NCBI GenBank assembly: GCA_024811115.1
Contig: JAKOGH010000905.1
Location: 1 to 64,000 of the forward strand
Length of the DNA stretch: 64,000 nucleotides
Direction of reading: 5' to 3'
Source of the DNA: Terana coerulea
Taxonomy: Eukaryota; Basidiomycota; Agaricomycetes; Polyporales; Phanerochaetaceae
Below the pieces are notes generated by a model. That model was not told where the DNA came from. It worked only from the letters and a program-made list of their open reading frames with translations, and did not search any database. Below are positions 48,469 through 59,027 of the stretch, piece after piece. How positions within the stretch are numbered: the first letter of the stretch is position 1; every line of letters starts with the position of its first letter. Both the position numbers and the translations under genes were made by a program.

Positions 48469-49124
48469 CTACCTGGCCATGACACTTGAACAACGCACCC
48501 TGGTCTCGCCAACCTCCTGCCCCGTGAGTGCTGCGTACAGCGCCGCGCTGACGTCAGCCGACGGTGGAAGAAGATCCCCGCCATCTTGGGGTTTCTCCAG
48601 CTTTCCGTAAAGTGCCAGGGCGGCTGTAGCCAGAGCGAGTGGGATGGTGGACCCTTGCTCGAAGCTCAGGCTGTCGGGAAGCTGCGAAGGATTGATGAGG
48701 GTGACTGCTGTAAAGTTGAATTTCAGCGAGTTTGGCATACCTTGGCAACAATATCAGCAGGAACAATACCATACTGCTGGATCGTAGCGAGGCGGTTGGC
48801 GAAGAATCCTTGGTACAAACTTACGCAAGTGAGACGCAGGCGCCGGTGGGACAACAAGGAGACGTACACTCTGTCTCCAACTTTCACATTCGTGACACCC
48901 TTGCCGATCTTCTTAACGATACCCGCGGCGTCCGATCCAAGGATGGCAGGGTAGTCGGTGATGAAGATACCAACCGCCTGAATCTTCCAGTCGACGGGGT
49001 TGAGGGCAGCCGCATGAATCTCTACGAGCACTTCTCCAGCGGCGGGCTCAGGGATGTCGGCCGTCTGAACGGCAAACTTGCCGTGTTTCTCGAGGAGATA
49101 GAGAACCTCCTGCTGTCCGGACAT
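48469..49124 (-). pseudogene. Group II MDR copy with large internal deletion
   Basis: Exons 48868-49124, 48741-48819 and 48469-48681. Exons 1 and 2 are intact (MSGQQEVLYLLEKHGKFAVQ, GSDAAGIVKKIGKGVTNVKV). In exon 3, after GGDLLPPSAD, the sequence jumps to VSAALYAALTGQEVGETRVR, which corresponds to EVGAALYAALPGLLEAGDIK near the end of the copy at 55007. The whole nucleotide-binding Rossmann region is deleted in frame, leaving about 182 codons. An open frame remains, so a short protein could be made but could not bind NADPH. Confidence 0.75.
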
Positions 49125-49512
49125 GATGGTTCAAGGGAATGTGGACGTGCAGATGTGGGGTGCAGAAATGTAGGGCTCGGGAATCGACTACACCCCTGCC
49201 TTTTGTACGCGTCCAACTCTGCAGCTAATATAGGCTCCATGGGGTTTGGTGAGTGAGACTCGTGTCGAAGGGCCGATCAGCCGCATATTCCTTGTTGATC
49301 TCTTTACAGGGGGGCCATTGCGACATTGCGCAACAGTAACGCCATCCCGTGTGCTTGACTGCGTGGGCGAGCTCCTTCGCGAGTTGAAACATTGCCCGTC
49401 GAACGTCGACCCTCGGTGAATGTCGCCTAGCCTGTCCGGCCATCCTGCGGCATCACACCGCACTGCCGGTCACTGGCATGTGTGGGGTACTAGTAAAGGT
49501 GGTGAGGTCATA

Positions 49513-49550
49513 TGTAAAGCAGTTTACTGCTGTACGCCTGACGAAGCGTT
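49513..49550 (-). promoter_or_regulatory. Conserved upstream block of group II MDR genes
   Basis: GTAAAGCAGTTTACTGCTGT followed by ACGCCTGACGAAGCGTT, about 400 bp upstream of the start at 49124; equivalent to blocks at 351-378 and 56791-56826. A second shared block with GGTTAAGGTTGG follows near 49650-49670. Confidence 0.5.
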
Positions 49551-49689
49551 GACTTTAGTGGTCGGCCGACTGCAAGTTTCAAGATCCAGAGGCCGCTCGC
49601 ATATGTGGACGTGGGAATGGGTTCTCAGGCCTGCGCTATTAGCACTTAAGTATGCGAGGTTAAGGTTGGCCCATCCCTCTGTGGGGTAT

Positions 49690-50110
49690 GGTGATTGTGG
49701 GCGAGATCCCTGATAGCTTTGCAAGGTGAATGGCTAGACAGATATCAGCCAGAGTTTAGGACACGAGAGCACAGATGCGACATACCCTGCTGCCCTGCCA
49801 GCGCCGTAGCCCCGCCGACAACAGGAACGGCTGCCTGATGTGTTTCCCTCACCCACCCTCGACCCAAGAGGTGGTGGAGTCCGCGTCGGTGTCTGACTTC
49901 CCTCAGGCTGGCTTTCCGTACAGGCCAACGGCTGCGGTAGTCAGACCAAGTGGGATATTAATGCCAGCCCATGTTGTCGAGGAATCTATTGCAGACTTGG
50001 GTGAGTAGAGCACCTGTAGAAGAGCACCTCGACATGCCTTGGCTACGGAATCTACCGTAGCAACGACATACTCTTGGAACGCCGTACACCTGTTTGTCAA
50101 TGTGTACCAT
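49690..50110 (-). pseudogene. MANKQKAL-type MDR fragment
   Basis: Recognisable pieces of the 57196 type are exon 2 (TAFQEYVVATVDSVAK, near 50036-50110), part of exon 3 (LTTAAVGLYGKP, near 49790-49995) and the first 45 bp of exon 4 (near 49690-49735, LAKLSGIS). There is no exon 1 and no rest of exon 4. The remnant breaks directly into the promoter block of the group II gene at 48469-49124. It preserves the order seen at 57-55 kb. Confidence 0.65.
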
Positions 50111-50355
50111 TGTACTACCATGCTTGATAAACGTGGGATGGTGGTTGGCGTGCAGGAAGCGGCAGAGCGTCTAGGGCTCCTCCGCGGCCACGTGGACGGG
50201 AGCGCTGGCATGCCCTGCACGCCGCCCATCAGAAATGATTGTCAAGGTTGTGAAGACCATCCACAACATGGCATCATTGACAAGTCGTAAATGTTTAAAT
50301 ATTGAGTCGGAAATAGTGACTGTGAATAGACTGTCGTGCAACAATTTCTAGATCT

Positions 50356-51566
50356 TCATGCAGTCTCCTGAGGCTTCGTCACGAGCTTCAGAGCGCTGAC
50401 CTTGCCGCTCTTCAGCCTCTCGAGCGCCGCCTCGACGCCATGGAGCCCGTCGGGAACAACCTGAACATTGTTCGGTTTGAGCTCCCCGTGGCCAGCAACT
50501 TCTCCAAGCTCGCATACAAGCTTTTACCAACCTCTCTGTGTGGAGGAATGTAGACGCTCCCTTGCACCACCACAACCACCTTGTCCTTCGTCAGCTTCTC
50601 CTCGGGGACGGCTAGCGGAAGCACGACGATGAATTTGCCTCCCGGCGCAAGGACGTCGTACGCCGTCGGCTGGGTGCTCGCTTCGGAGATTGCGTCGTAC
50701 ACGATCTTGAGCGGTTCACCGGTGAACTTGGCGACAGCTGCGGCCAACGGCTCGGTGCGGTCAACGACGTGCGTCGCGCCGAGGGACTTGACATACGCGA
50801 TGTTGTGCGCGGATGCGGTCGTGATGATGGGCGAGAAGCCGGAGAGCTTCGCGAGCTGGATGGCTAAAACAGAAGACGGTTATGAACGGTGAGAATGGCG
50901 CCAACAAGAAGAGGCACACACCCTGCTGCCCGACAGATGAAGCACCGCCGATGATCAGAATGGGCTGTCCGGCGTACTTGCCCCGTCCCTCGGGAGTCCA
51001 AGGAGGCGTAAGGCCCGCGCCGCCTTCTGGCTGGCTATACAATCCCAGTGCGGCAGCGGCAAGAACGGCTGGGACTGTGGCAGCTTGCTCGAAGCTCAAA
51101 TTGTCCGGAATCTGCGGCCATTGAGTTTGTCAGCTACCCCAGTGCACAAAGTCACTGCGTTTACCTTTGCAACAATGTCAGTAGGCACAATTCCGTACTG
51201 CTGGAGACTGGCATACCGGTTCGAGAAGAAGCCTTGATACACACTACATTCCAATACAAGAATGTCAGCACCTGTTCTACCTTGCCGCAGCCGTGGTGAA
51301 CGGACTTACACCTTGTCGCCGACCCTGACGTTCGTAACGCCCTCGCCGAGCTTCTTGACGATGCCTGCGGTGTCAGTACCGCAGACAGCGGGGTACGTCT
51401 GGAAATACGGCAAGCCGAGGGCCGGGATTTTCCAGTCGACAGGGTTGAGCGCGGCGGCGTGGATTTCAACGAGGGCCTCTCCAGGACCGGGCTCGTAGAC
51501 AGTAATGTCCTGCACGACAAACTTGCCCCGCTCCTCAGCAAGGATGAACGCTTTCTGGGTCGACAT
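50356..51566 (-). CDS. MDR enoyl-reductase-like protein, group I (one frameshift)
   Basis: Exons 51310-51566, 51165-51243, 50922-51111 and 50356-50863. Features: MSTQKAFILAEERGKFVVQD, GTDTAGIVKKLGEGV, FEQAATVPAVLAA, LIIGGASSVGQQ, LAKLSGFSPIITTASAHN, STQPTAYDVLAPGGKFIVV. The last exon is 508 bp, one base shorter than in sister copies: a G appears lost in the GGGG run near 50492, after KLLATG. As read, the tail that should end ALKLVTKPQETA is replaced. It is either a recent pseudogene or an assembly error; the rest is well preserved. A TATA box lies at 51642. Confidence 0.7.
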
Positions 51567-52271
51567 GGCAAGAAGGGGTATTTGACTGATGACCTAGTAG
51601 CAGTGAGTGGGTTGTGCTTGTACAGAAAGTCGTCACTTGCCTTTATACTTTCCACATATTGTGCAAGTGTAATTCAGCCAGTGATATGGAGAGCAAGTCA
51701 CGCTCGTAAAACAATCACGACCCTCATCTCACCGAACACATGAGTCATCAAAGGCATCAACATGCATCCATCAGCATATGCCTAGAGGTAGTCGTAAAAC
51801 GACTCCCTCTTGTCGGGGTGCCATGCATTGTCCCATTTTGCACCAGCGCGACGCCATTGATCGTACACAGATTCCTGTATCCACGAGAAAGCATTGACAT
51901 CAGCAAAGACTTGGTCTGCGCCTCAGTTTGGTCTCGCATCACTGATTATACTGTAGCTTCACGGCCAAATTCGCCGTGATAGCTAGAGCTGGCGGCTGGC
52001 CGACTCGAGTTTGCAAGAGGTGATTGGTGGTAGCTGCGGTATCGAGCAGAGATGAATCGGTGCGTTACCCAGCGTTGGGATGGTGGTTGACGTAGAAATC
52101 CCAAAGCGTAAGTATCCTTGAGCGTGCCGCCGATCCCGGCGCGCGTCGGCCCGTCGGACGAAATGAAGCTGAGTGAACCTTAAATTTATACGAGATGACG
52201 AGTTGTATGTATTGATTTTGGGGATAGCAACGGGTGGATGTAAAACTAATATACAAATATTCCGATAGCTT
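51567..52271. other. Spacer between MDR genes 50356 and 52272
   Basis: 705 bp with TATA box; the end near 52060-52240 matches the spacer at 45490-45720. The 24-bp element is not recognisable here. No gene. Confidence 0.5.
51642..51648 (-). promoter_or_regulatory. TATA box (GTATAAA) of the 50356 MDR gene
   Basis: GTATAAA on the minus strand, 76-82 bp before the ATG at 51566. Confidence 0.6.
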
Positions 52272-53513
52272 TTATGCGGTCTCCTGCGGCTTCGCAACGA
52301 ACTTGAGAGCGCTGGTCTTGCCGCTCTTAAGCTTCTCGAAGGCAGCCTCGACGCCATTGAGACCGTTGGGAACGACCTCGATGTTGTTCGGCTTGACCTC
52401 CCCGTCAGCAAGCAGCTTCTCCAAGCTCGCATACAAGGTCTTGCCGATCTCCCTCTGCTCGGGAAGATGGACGGTGCCGAGCACGGAGACGACTTCTTTG
52501 TCCTTCGTCAACTTCCCCTCGGGCACCTCGAGCGGCAGCACGATGGCGAGTTGGCCGCCCGGTGCGAGGACGTCGTACGCGGCGGGCTGAGTGCTCGCCT
52601 CGGAAATTGCGTCGAAGACGACCTTGATCGGCGTGCTCGTGATCTTGGCGACGGCCGCGGCGAGGGGCTCGGCGCGGTCGACGACGTGCGTCGCGCCGAG
52701 GGACTTGACGTACGCGACGTTGTGCGCGGAGGCGGTCGTGATGATGGGCGAGAAGCCGGAGAGCCTCGCGAGCTGGATGGCTAGCGATGGCGGTGGTCAG
52801 CGGCGGTGGCGACGGTGGCACGGGAGAAAGTCAGAAACGCACTGTGCTGTCCGACCGAGGAGGCGCCGCCGATTACCAGAATAGGCTGTCCGGCGTATTT
52901 TCCACGTCCCTCGGGGAGTCCAAGGAGGCGTGAGACCTGCCCCGCCGTACGGTTTAGCGGGTGCGCCGTACAGACCCAAGGCGGCGGCGCCCAGAGTGAC
53001 TGGAATGGTAGAAGCTTGCTCGAAGCTCACGTTGCTGGGGATCTGACGCAAGGCAATCTTCGTCAGTTGTCCTGCCAGGGAGTAAAGTCCCATTACTGAC
53101 CTTGGCGACGATGTCTGCGGGCGCGATACCGTACTGCTGGAGACTGGCCAGACGGTTCTCGAAGTAGCCTTGGTACACACTGCGTTCCGAAGATGACACG
53201 TCAGCACTCCGTCTTGCGCTCCCGCCACCGTGATGAAGAACACTGTGACTTACACCTTGTCGCCGACCTTGACGTTCGTGACACCCTCGCCGAGTTTCTT
53301 AACGATGCCCGCGGTGTCGGTACCAAAGACGGCGGGGTACTTCTGGATGTACGGCAAGCCGTAGGCTTGGATCTTCCAGTCGACGGGGTTGAGCGCGGCG
53401 GCGTGGATCTCGACGAGCACCTCCCCAGAGCCGGGCTCGTAGATAGGGATGTCTTGCACGACGAACTTGCCCTGCTTTTCGGGGAGGATGAAAGCTTTCT
53501 GAGTGTTGGACAT
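52272..53513 (-). CDS. MDR enoyl-reductase-like protein, group I (one frameshift)
   Basis: It starts MSNTQKAFILPEKQGKFVVQ at 53513, with GTDTAGIVKKLGEGV, VYQGYFENRLASLQQYGIAP and FEQASTIPVTLGAA. The last exon (52272-52780, 509 bp) is intact: LARLSGFSPIITTASAHNVA, STQPAAYDVLAPGGQLAIVL, ending ALKFVAKPQETA. In exon 3 an extra C in a CCCC run near 52915 shifts the frame just before GRGKYAGQPILVIGG. GC content at third positions is high. Either a single-base assembly error or a recent lesion. Confidence 0.7.
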
Positions 53514-53599
53514 GATTGTCCAGATGCGTCGCAGAGTACGGGGTGTGTGCGAGGAAATAATGGTGACTGAGTTGTGTCTTTGGAGGACATCGACGCCTG

Positions 53600-53606
53600 C
53601 TTATAT
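53600..53606 (-). promoter_or_regulatory. TATA-like box of the 52272 MDR gene
   Basis: AATATAAG on the minus strand, about 87-93 bp before the ATG at 53513; a variant of the GTATAAA of its sisters. Confidence 0.4.
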
Positions 53607-53900
53607 TCTCTGGCTGTGTACACGGTGTGAATGTCATCGAGAGCGAATTCAGCGTCAGATGAGCCGTTCACTCGAAGTGAGGGTGTTTGAATAGGCGCAT
53701 TGGTCAGCTAGGCACCTGTTTAGGGGCGGTCCGACGCGCGTCGGGGGATTAGACATTGTTGCCCGCCTCGTGCAAGGGTCGCGCCATTGCGCATTGGGGT
53801 TGCCGATGCGACATTTAAAGCTCGATAGGGGTGACTTTGCGAAGGGGCTGTGCCGGCGTCGTGCCCGCCTGAGCCCGCCTGCCCTGTATCGGCTTCCACC

Positions 53901-53924
53901 GGGAATCTGCGACGCCACAAAGGG
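53901..53924. repeat. Spacer element shared by MDR promoters (copy 3)
   Basis: Identical to copy 1 at 45231-45254. An inverted partner CCTTTGTGGCGGCC lies at about 54208-54221, beside CACGTG at 54221-54226, about 300 bp away, the same arrangement as at 45231/45561. Confidence 0.6.
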
Positions 53925-55006
53925 TTAAGAGGCCGCTCGGCAGGGAGTCAGAAGGACGAAATCGACTCTTATTCAGCATCTTGGGCGCCGCCGTCGCTTT
54001 GCAGATCGTATTGCGTGCCCCCTAAATTTGATGCAGATCCCACACTCGCCGGTCCTTAGGCCTCATCGGCGAATTCGTGGTTGGAATGACCTCTACCTGC
54101 TGTCCTGATGCGCAAGAGGTCGGTGCTTAATCAGCCTGTGAGAAGTCGTTGGCTGGTACGTCACCGACGAGCGTTTCGATAGTGGTTGCCGCGTCTAAGA
54201 ATCAATACCTTTGTGGCGGCCACGTGAGGCGGGATCGTTGCGGCCCGGGGCTTCTCTTGGTTCTCGTGGGTCCGTCACCTACACACGGTTCCCGAACCGT
54301 TTCTCGAGAAGTTAACATAAAACTGAGAAAGAAATGAACGTGATGCGCTGCCGTATCCTTGTCAGCGAGTCATTGTAGTAGCACCCACCATTCAGATGAG
54401 TCAGCCAAGGAGCCTGCCATTCATTCAGCATCTCCGCACCACTGGAGACCGCTTAGTCACGAATTTGAACTGGTTCTCGCAGTCAAAAGGAGTCCTAGGT
54501 GAGCAAGCAACGGTGTGCTCCACATTTTTAAGCTTGTCAGGAGCGAGAACAATGAGCATTGCGCCATCCTGCAAACCTGAGCACCCGCATTAAGGCGGGA
54601 GTAGATTTCGTAGTCGGCTAAGTTGCATGGGTCGGATTGAGCACATGGCGGCAAACGAAGATACCGGACGCGATGAAGAGGGGCGGAGGGCATCCATGAG
54701 GCGCAGACGAGCGAACACAACTTCAAGGCCTCTTGTCGTCGTACAAGTGATTGATGGGGGTTCCACGAGCTCCCGTGGTAGAGTGCCACTCTAAGTCTCA
54801 TACATTCCCGTTGAGATGGAAGCGGCCAGCGATATTGTCGTTATTGTCCCGGCAGGAACTGTCAATAGCTGGAAACTGGAGCGGGTAGTTGAATTGCCAC
54901 ACGGGTTCGACGAAGACAGAGCGAGCTGAGAGTCTGTCAAGGATCTGCCTTTGATCCCACATAATATACACTTGATGACTATCCTTTTCAACAAGAAAGC
55001 TCAAGC
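53925..55006. other. Intergenic spacer between MDR groups I and II
   Basis: About 1.1 kb. It contains the inverted partner of the spacer element and a CACGTG near 54221. From 54230 to 55006 I see no gene, only short frames; no MDR fragment was recognised. Confidence 0.5.
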
Positions 55007-56308
55007 CTACTCTTGGGGCTTGCCGACCAGCTTCGAAGCGCTGACCGCCCCGCTCTTCAGCTTCTCCAGACCGGCGATGATACCCTCCAGGCCGTTGGGC
55101 AGAACCTCGACGTTGTTTGGCTAGCAACACTCCCCGTTAGCATACTGCTGTCCCCACCACGACAAAGCCATAGCGCACCTTGATGTCACCAGCCTCGAGC
55201 AGCCCCGGGAGCGCTGCATACAGCGCCGCGCCGACCTCACGCTGCTCCTTCACCTGCACCGAGCCGAACACATACACAATCTGCTTGTCGTCGCGCAGCG
55301 TCTCCTTCGGCACCTCGAGCGGGAGCAGGACGAAGAACGTCCCGCCCGGCGCGAGCACCTCGTACGCGGGCGCCTGGGTCGCCGCGTCCGAGATCGCGTC
55401 GTACACGAACTTGACCGGCACGCTGGTGATCGTCTTGACGGCGGGCGCGAGCGGCGCCTTGCGATCGATGACGTGCGTCGCGCCGAGCGACTTGAGGTAA
55501 GCCTCGTTGTGCAGCGACGCGGTTGCGATGATGGGCGAGAAGCCGGAGAGCTTCGCGAACTGGATGGCTGCGGTGCGACGTCAGGTGCATGCGAGGCGTC
55601 GTGGGGGAGAAAGGGTACTTACCGTGCTGGCCGGCGGACGCTGCGCCCCCAACGACTAGGAAGGGCTGGCCGGCGTACTTGCCGCGGCCGCCCTCAACCC
55701 ACGGCGGGGTAAGATTAGCGCCGGCCTGTGGGTTCACCGGTTTGCTGTACAGTTCGAAGGCGCCGGAAGACATAGTATGTGGGCCGTACAGTGCTATTGC
55801 AGCGGTAGCCAGAGTGAGTGGAATGGTAGAGCCTTGCTCGAAGCTCAGCTTGTCAGGAAGCTACGAGGGATTGATCAGGATTTCAGTTACACAGTTGAAC
55901 TTCGACGGGTTTGACATACCTTGGCAACAATCTCGGCGGGGACAATGCCATACTGCTGGAAAGTAGCAAGGCGGACGGTGAAGAATCCTTGGTACAGACT
56001 GTACATGGGCGAGTGAGAAGCAGGTGCCAGTGGGATAACAAGGAGACGTACACTCTATCTCCAACTTTCACATTCGTGACACCTTCGCCAACCTTCTTGA
56101 CAATACCCGCGGCGTCCGTGCCAACAATGGCAGGGTACTCAGAAATGTATAAGCCCCACGCCTGTATCTTCCAGTCGATAGGGTTGAGGGCAGTTGCATG
56201 AATTTCGACAAGCACTTCGCCGGCAGCGGGCACAGGGATGTCGGCCGTCTGAACGGCAAACTTGCCGTGCTTCTCGAGGAGGTAGAGGGCCTTCTGCTGT
56301 CCGGACAT
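55007..56308 (-). CDS. MDR enoyl-reductase-like protein, group II (intact)
   Basis: Exons 56052-56308, 55920-55998, 55623-55860, 55179-55567 and 55007-55120 give 358 residues, all in phase. Features: MSGQQKALYLLEKHGKFAVQ, GEVLVEIHATALNPIDWKIQ, GTDAAGIVKKVGEGV, FEQGSTIPLTLATAA, LVVGGAASAGQH, FAKLSGFSPIIATASLHNEA, QAPAYEVLAPGGTFFVLLPL, ending SKLVGKPQE. Group II differs from group I by an extra intron after GDIK. Exon 3 carries about 13 extra residues (GPHTMSSGAFELY) not seen in relatives. The copies at 846 and 48469 are its closest relatives. Best candidate for a working group II enzyme. Confidence 0.83.
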
Positions 56309-57195
56309 TGTAGTTCGGGTGTGGGTGAATATATAGGAATGCAGAGATGCTGGGCTTGGAAAGGAACTGCAGCCCCTCCTTTTACACGCCTCCTGCTCTG
56401 CAGCTACGTACTCCAGTTTCTGCTGGGTTTGATAAGCAAGCCTTCCACCGCACATTCCTGATATCTTCACAGGGTCCATTGCGGCCTTACGCAACAGTGA
56501 CACCATCCCGTGTGGTACGCGTCACTGCCGCAGACAGACTTGCTGAGTAACACAGCTCGCCCTAGGCTGCGTGTCAATTGAGCCCATTTGGGACTTGGAA
56601 CGTCGAACCTGGCATTTTGCAACGGGGTGTTGGTATCCGTAGTCCACGAGTTTTGACCCGCCGTTTCGCTGTCTGCCTCGGGGAGACTAGGATTTCGGTC
56701 GATGTCGTATAGCTTGTCCTGCCACTCTGAGGTATCAGACCGCACTTTCCGCCATGCGTAGGGGATTACTAAGGCCTGTGAGATTTGTATGTAAAGCAGT
56801 TTACAGCAGTATGCCTGACAAAGCGTCGACACTGGTGGGGTGGTCGATGGCAAGTAAATGTTAAGGTCTCGAGGCCGCTTGCATGCGTGCGTCTGCGCTG
56901 TTAGCACTTAGGTGAGGTTAAGGTTGGCTCTCAAACTAGCGCTGCGGCGTCGATTGCAAAGCGTCACAGGCTCTTCACCTTCCGAGCCAACGGTACGCCA
57001 TCTTGCTTTCGAGGGATAATCAACAGCGAATGATGCGTACGCTGAGTGCCATATTTTCTCTTGAAATTCTGATAATGATACTGAAGCACACGCTGCGGTT
57101 GTGCTCCTTTGTACAGCCTTGAAATAACTTGAGACTAGAAGCCTGAGCTGACCTACGGAAATGTCGAATCCCGATCACCAATGTATTCAAGCCTG
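56309..57195. other. Spacer upstream of the 55007 MDR gene
   Basis: 890 bp. The first 600 bp are homologous to the regions upstream of the group II copies at 846 and 48469. No gene; the frame that runs through it is part of this duplicated promoter. Confidence 0.55.
56791..56826 (-). promoter_or_regulatory. Conserved upstream block of group II MDR genes
   Basis: GTAAAGCAGTTTACAGCAGT followed by ATGCCTGACAAAGCGT, about 485-520 bp upstream of the ATG at 56308. A further shared block, TTAGCACTTAGGTGAGGTTA with AGGTTGG, is near 56901-56926. Confidence 0.5.
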
Positions 57196-58511
57196 TTAGC
57201 CCCACAGTACATGCAACCAAGTTGAGGTTATATCATGGCTAACGACGCTATTTAGGGGAGTCTCCTGCGGCCTGGCAACGAGTTTGAGCGCGCTGATCGT
57301 TTTGTTCTGCAGCCTCTGCAGTCCGTCCGGGATACCAGCAAACCCGCCGGGTAGGATCTCGATATTGTTGGGCTGTGAAACCGCATCATCGTCTGCTCGC
57401 ACATATCAACGACATGAAAGCCGACCTTGATATCTCCCGCTGCAATCAACTCCCCCAACTTGCCAAACAGGCTCCGTCCGATCTCGCGCTGGGTCTCGCG
57501 CATTCCGCCCAGGACATGTACAATGCGCTTGTTCTCCACGACATTCTCCTTGTCCAGCGTCGGCGCGACGACGACGATCAAGCCGCCTGGCGCGAGCAGC
57601 TCGTATGCCGCCGTCTGCGTGGCGACATCTGCGACGGCGTCGTACATGACCTTGATAGGCTCCTCCGTGATCTGCTTCACCGCGGTAGTGAGGGGCTCGT
57701 GCCTGTCGATGATGTGCGTCGCGCCGAGGGACTTCAAGTAGGCTTCGTTGTGCTTTGAGGCTGTGGCGATTATCGGCGAGAACCCAGATAGCTTAGCTAG
57801 CTGAATAGCTAAACGAGCTTCAATCAATATACGAGACATGAAAGCACAGAAAGCGACAGACCCTGCTGCCCTACCGACGTAGCCCCGCCAATAAGCAGGA
57901 ACGGCTGCCCGGTGTATTTACCTCGCCCGCCCTCGACCCAGGGCGCGGTGAGGTCCGCGCCGTCGTAGGGCTTCCCTGGCTTGCCATACAGGCCAATGGC
58001 TGCGGTGGTCAGACCAAGCGGGATGCTAGCCGCCTCGTCAAACCCAATGCTGTCAGGGATCTATTGTCATTGCAATGCGAACTTGGGTGAGTACAACACC
58101 GATGGAAGGAGACTTGAACGTACCTTGGCTATCAAATCCAGCGGGGCAACGACATACTCTTGGAACGCCGCGTTTCTGTTCGTGTACCACGCTTGGTAAA
58201 CCCTAGCACAGATGCTATCAGTCTCCTGAGCCCGCAAGCATCGACGCAACGCACACCCTGTCGCCAACCTGCACATCCTGGACGGCGGCGCCAAGCTTCT
58301 TCACGACTCCAGCACAGTCGACACCCCATGACGGCGGGATACTCTGTGATGAAGATGCCCAGGGCTTGAATGAGCCAGTCGACGGGGTTGAGCGCGGCGG
58401 CGCGCACTTCGAGAGAACCTCGTCGGGGCCAGGCTCATTGACATCTGTTTCCCCGACGGCAAACTTGCCATGCTTTTCAAGGAGCAAAAGAGCCTTCTGC
58501 TTGTTAGCCAT
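57196..58511 (-). CDS. MDR enoyl-reductase-like protein, MANKQKAL type
   Basis: Exons 58255-58511, 58124-58202, 57862-58060, 57426-57808 and 57196-57372. Features: MANKQKALLLLEKHGKFAVG, NAAFQEYVVAPLDLIAK, LLIGGATSVGQQ, LAKLSGFSPIIATASKHNEA, TQTAAYELLAPGGLIVVVAP, NNIEILPGGFAGIP. Exon 1 carries two compensating indels: a base lost near 58407 after DEVL and a G gained in GGGG near 58328, which scramble about 27 residues between them, including ALNPVDW. The usual stop after PQET is missing, adding about 17 residues. It is adjacent to the group II gene downstream, an order repeated at 49-50 kb and at the left edge. Confidence 0.65.
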
Positions 58512-59027
58512 GCCGGTAATAGTGAATGTGCAGAGAAGAATGAGCTTACCTGTTGTGGCACACCAACACATGTTCTTTATACCGCTGATGGATGCTAGCA
58601 ACGGGAAGGCGCAGCACCGTTGGCGATACGACAGCGTTCGGCGGTCGGCACAATGACATACGACAGAGTTCGGCAAAGTCAAACCCCATGACTGATCGAC
58701 TTCGGTCTGGAGCCTGAGAGATACATCCGACTTAAGGTTCGTTTCAGTTTCTGGGTGACCTGCCCGATAAATCAAAGGTCAGCTGTGTACATGAGATGCG
58801 CCCTGCTGCTGAGGAAAGAACCCACATACTGTTTGTCTGTAATAAACCGCAACATCTGCGAGGTAAGTCCCCAGATCTCAGACCAGGCTTGCGAGAAGGG
58901 TCGATTCAGGAGACAGCGCATCGTGGTATCAAGGCAAGAACATCAGATTGGAGTGGGTAAATAACGTTCAACGTTTCAACGTTTCAACGGCCCTGAGATC
59001 CCAGTCATCAAATAGCTTGTTAGTCAT
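58512..59027. other. Spacer between MDR genes 57196 and 59028
   Basis: About 515 bp with one TATA box. No gene or further element recognised. Confidence 0.4.
58576..58582 (-). promoter_or_regulatory. TATA box (GTATAAA) of the 57196 MDR gene
   Basis: GTATAAA on the minus strand, about 65-71 bp before the ATG at 58511. Confidence 0.55.
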
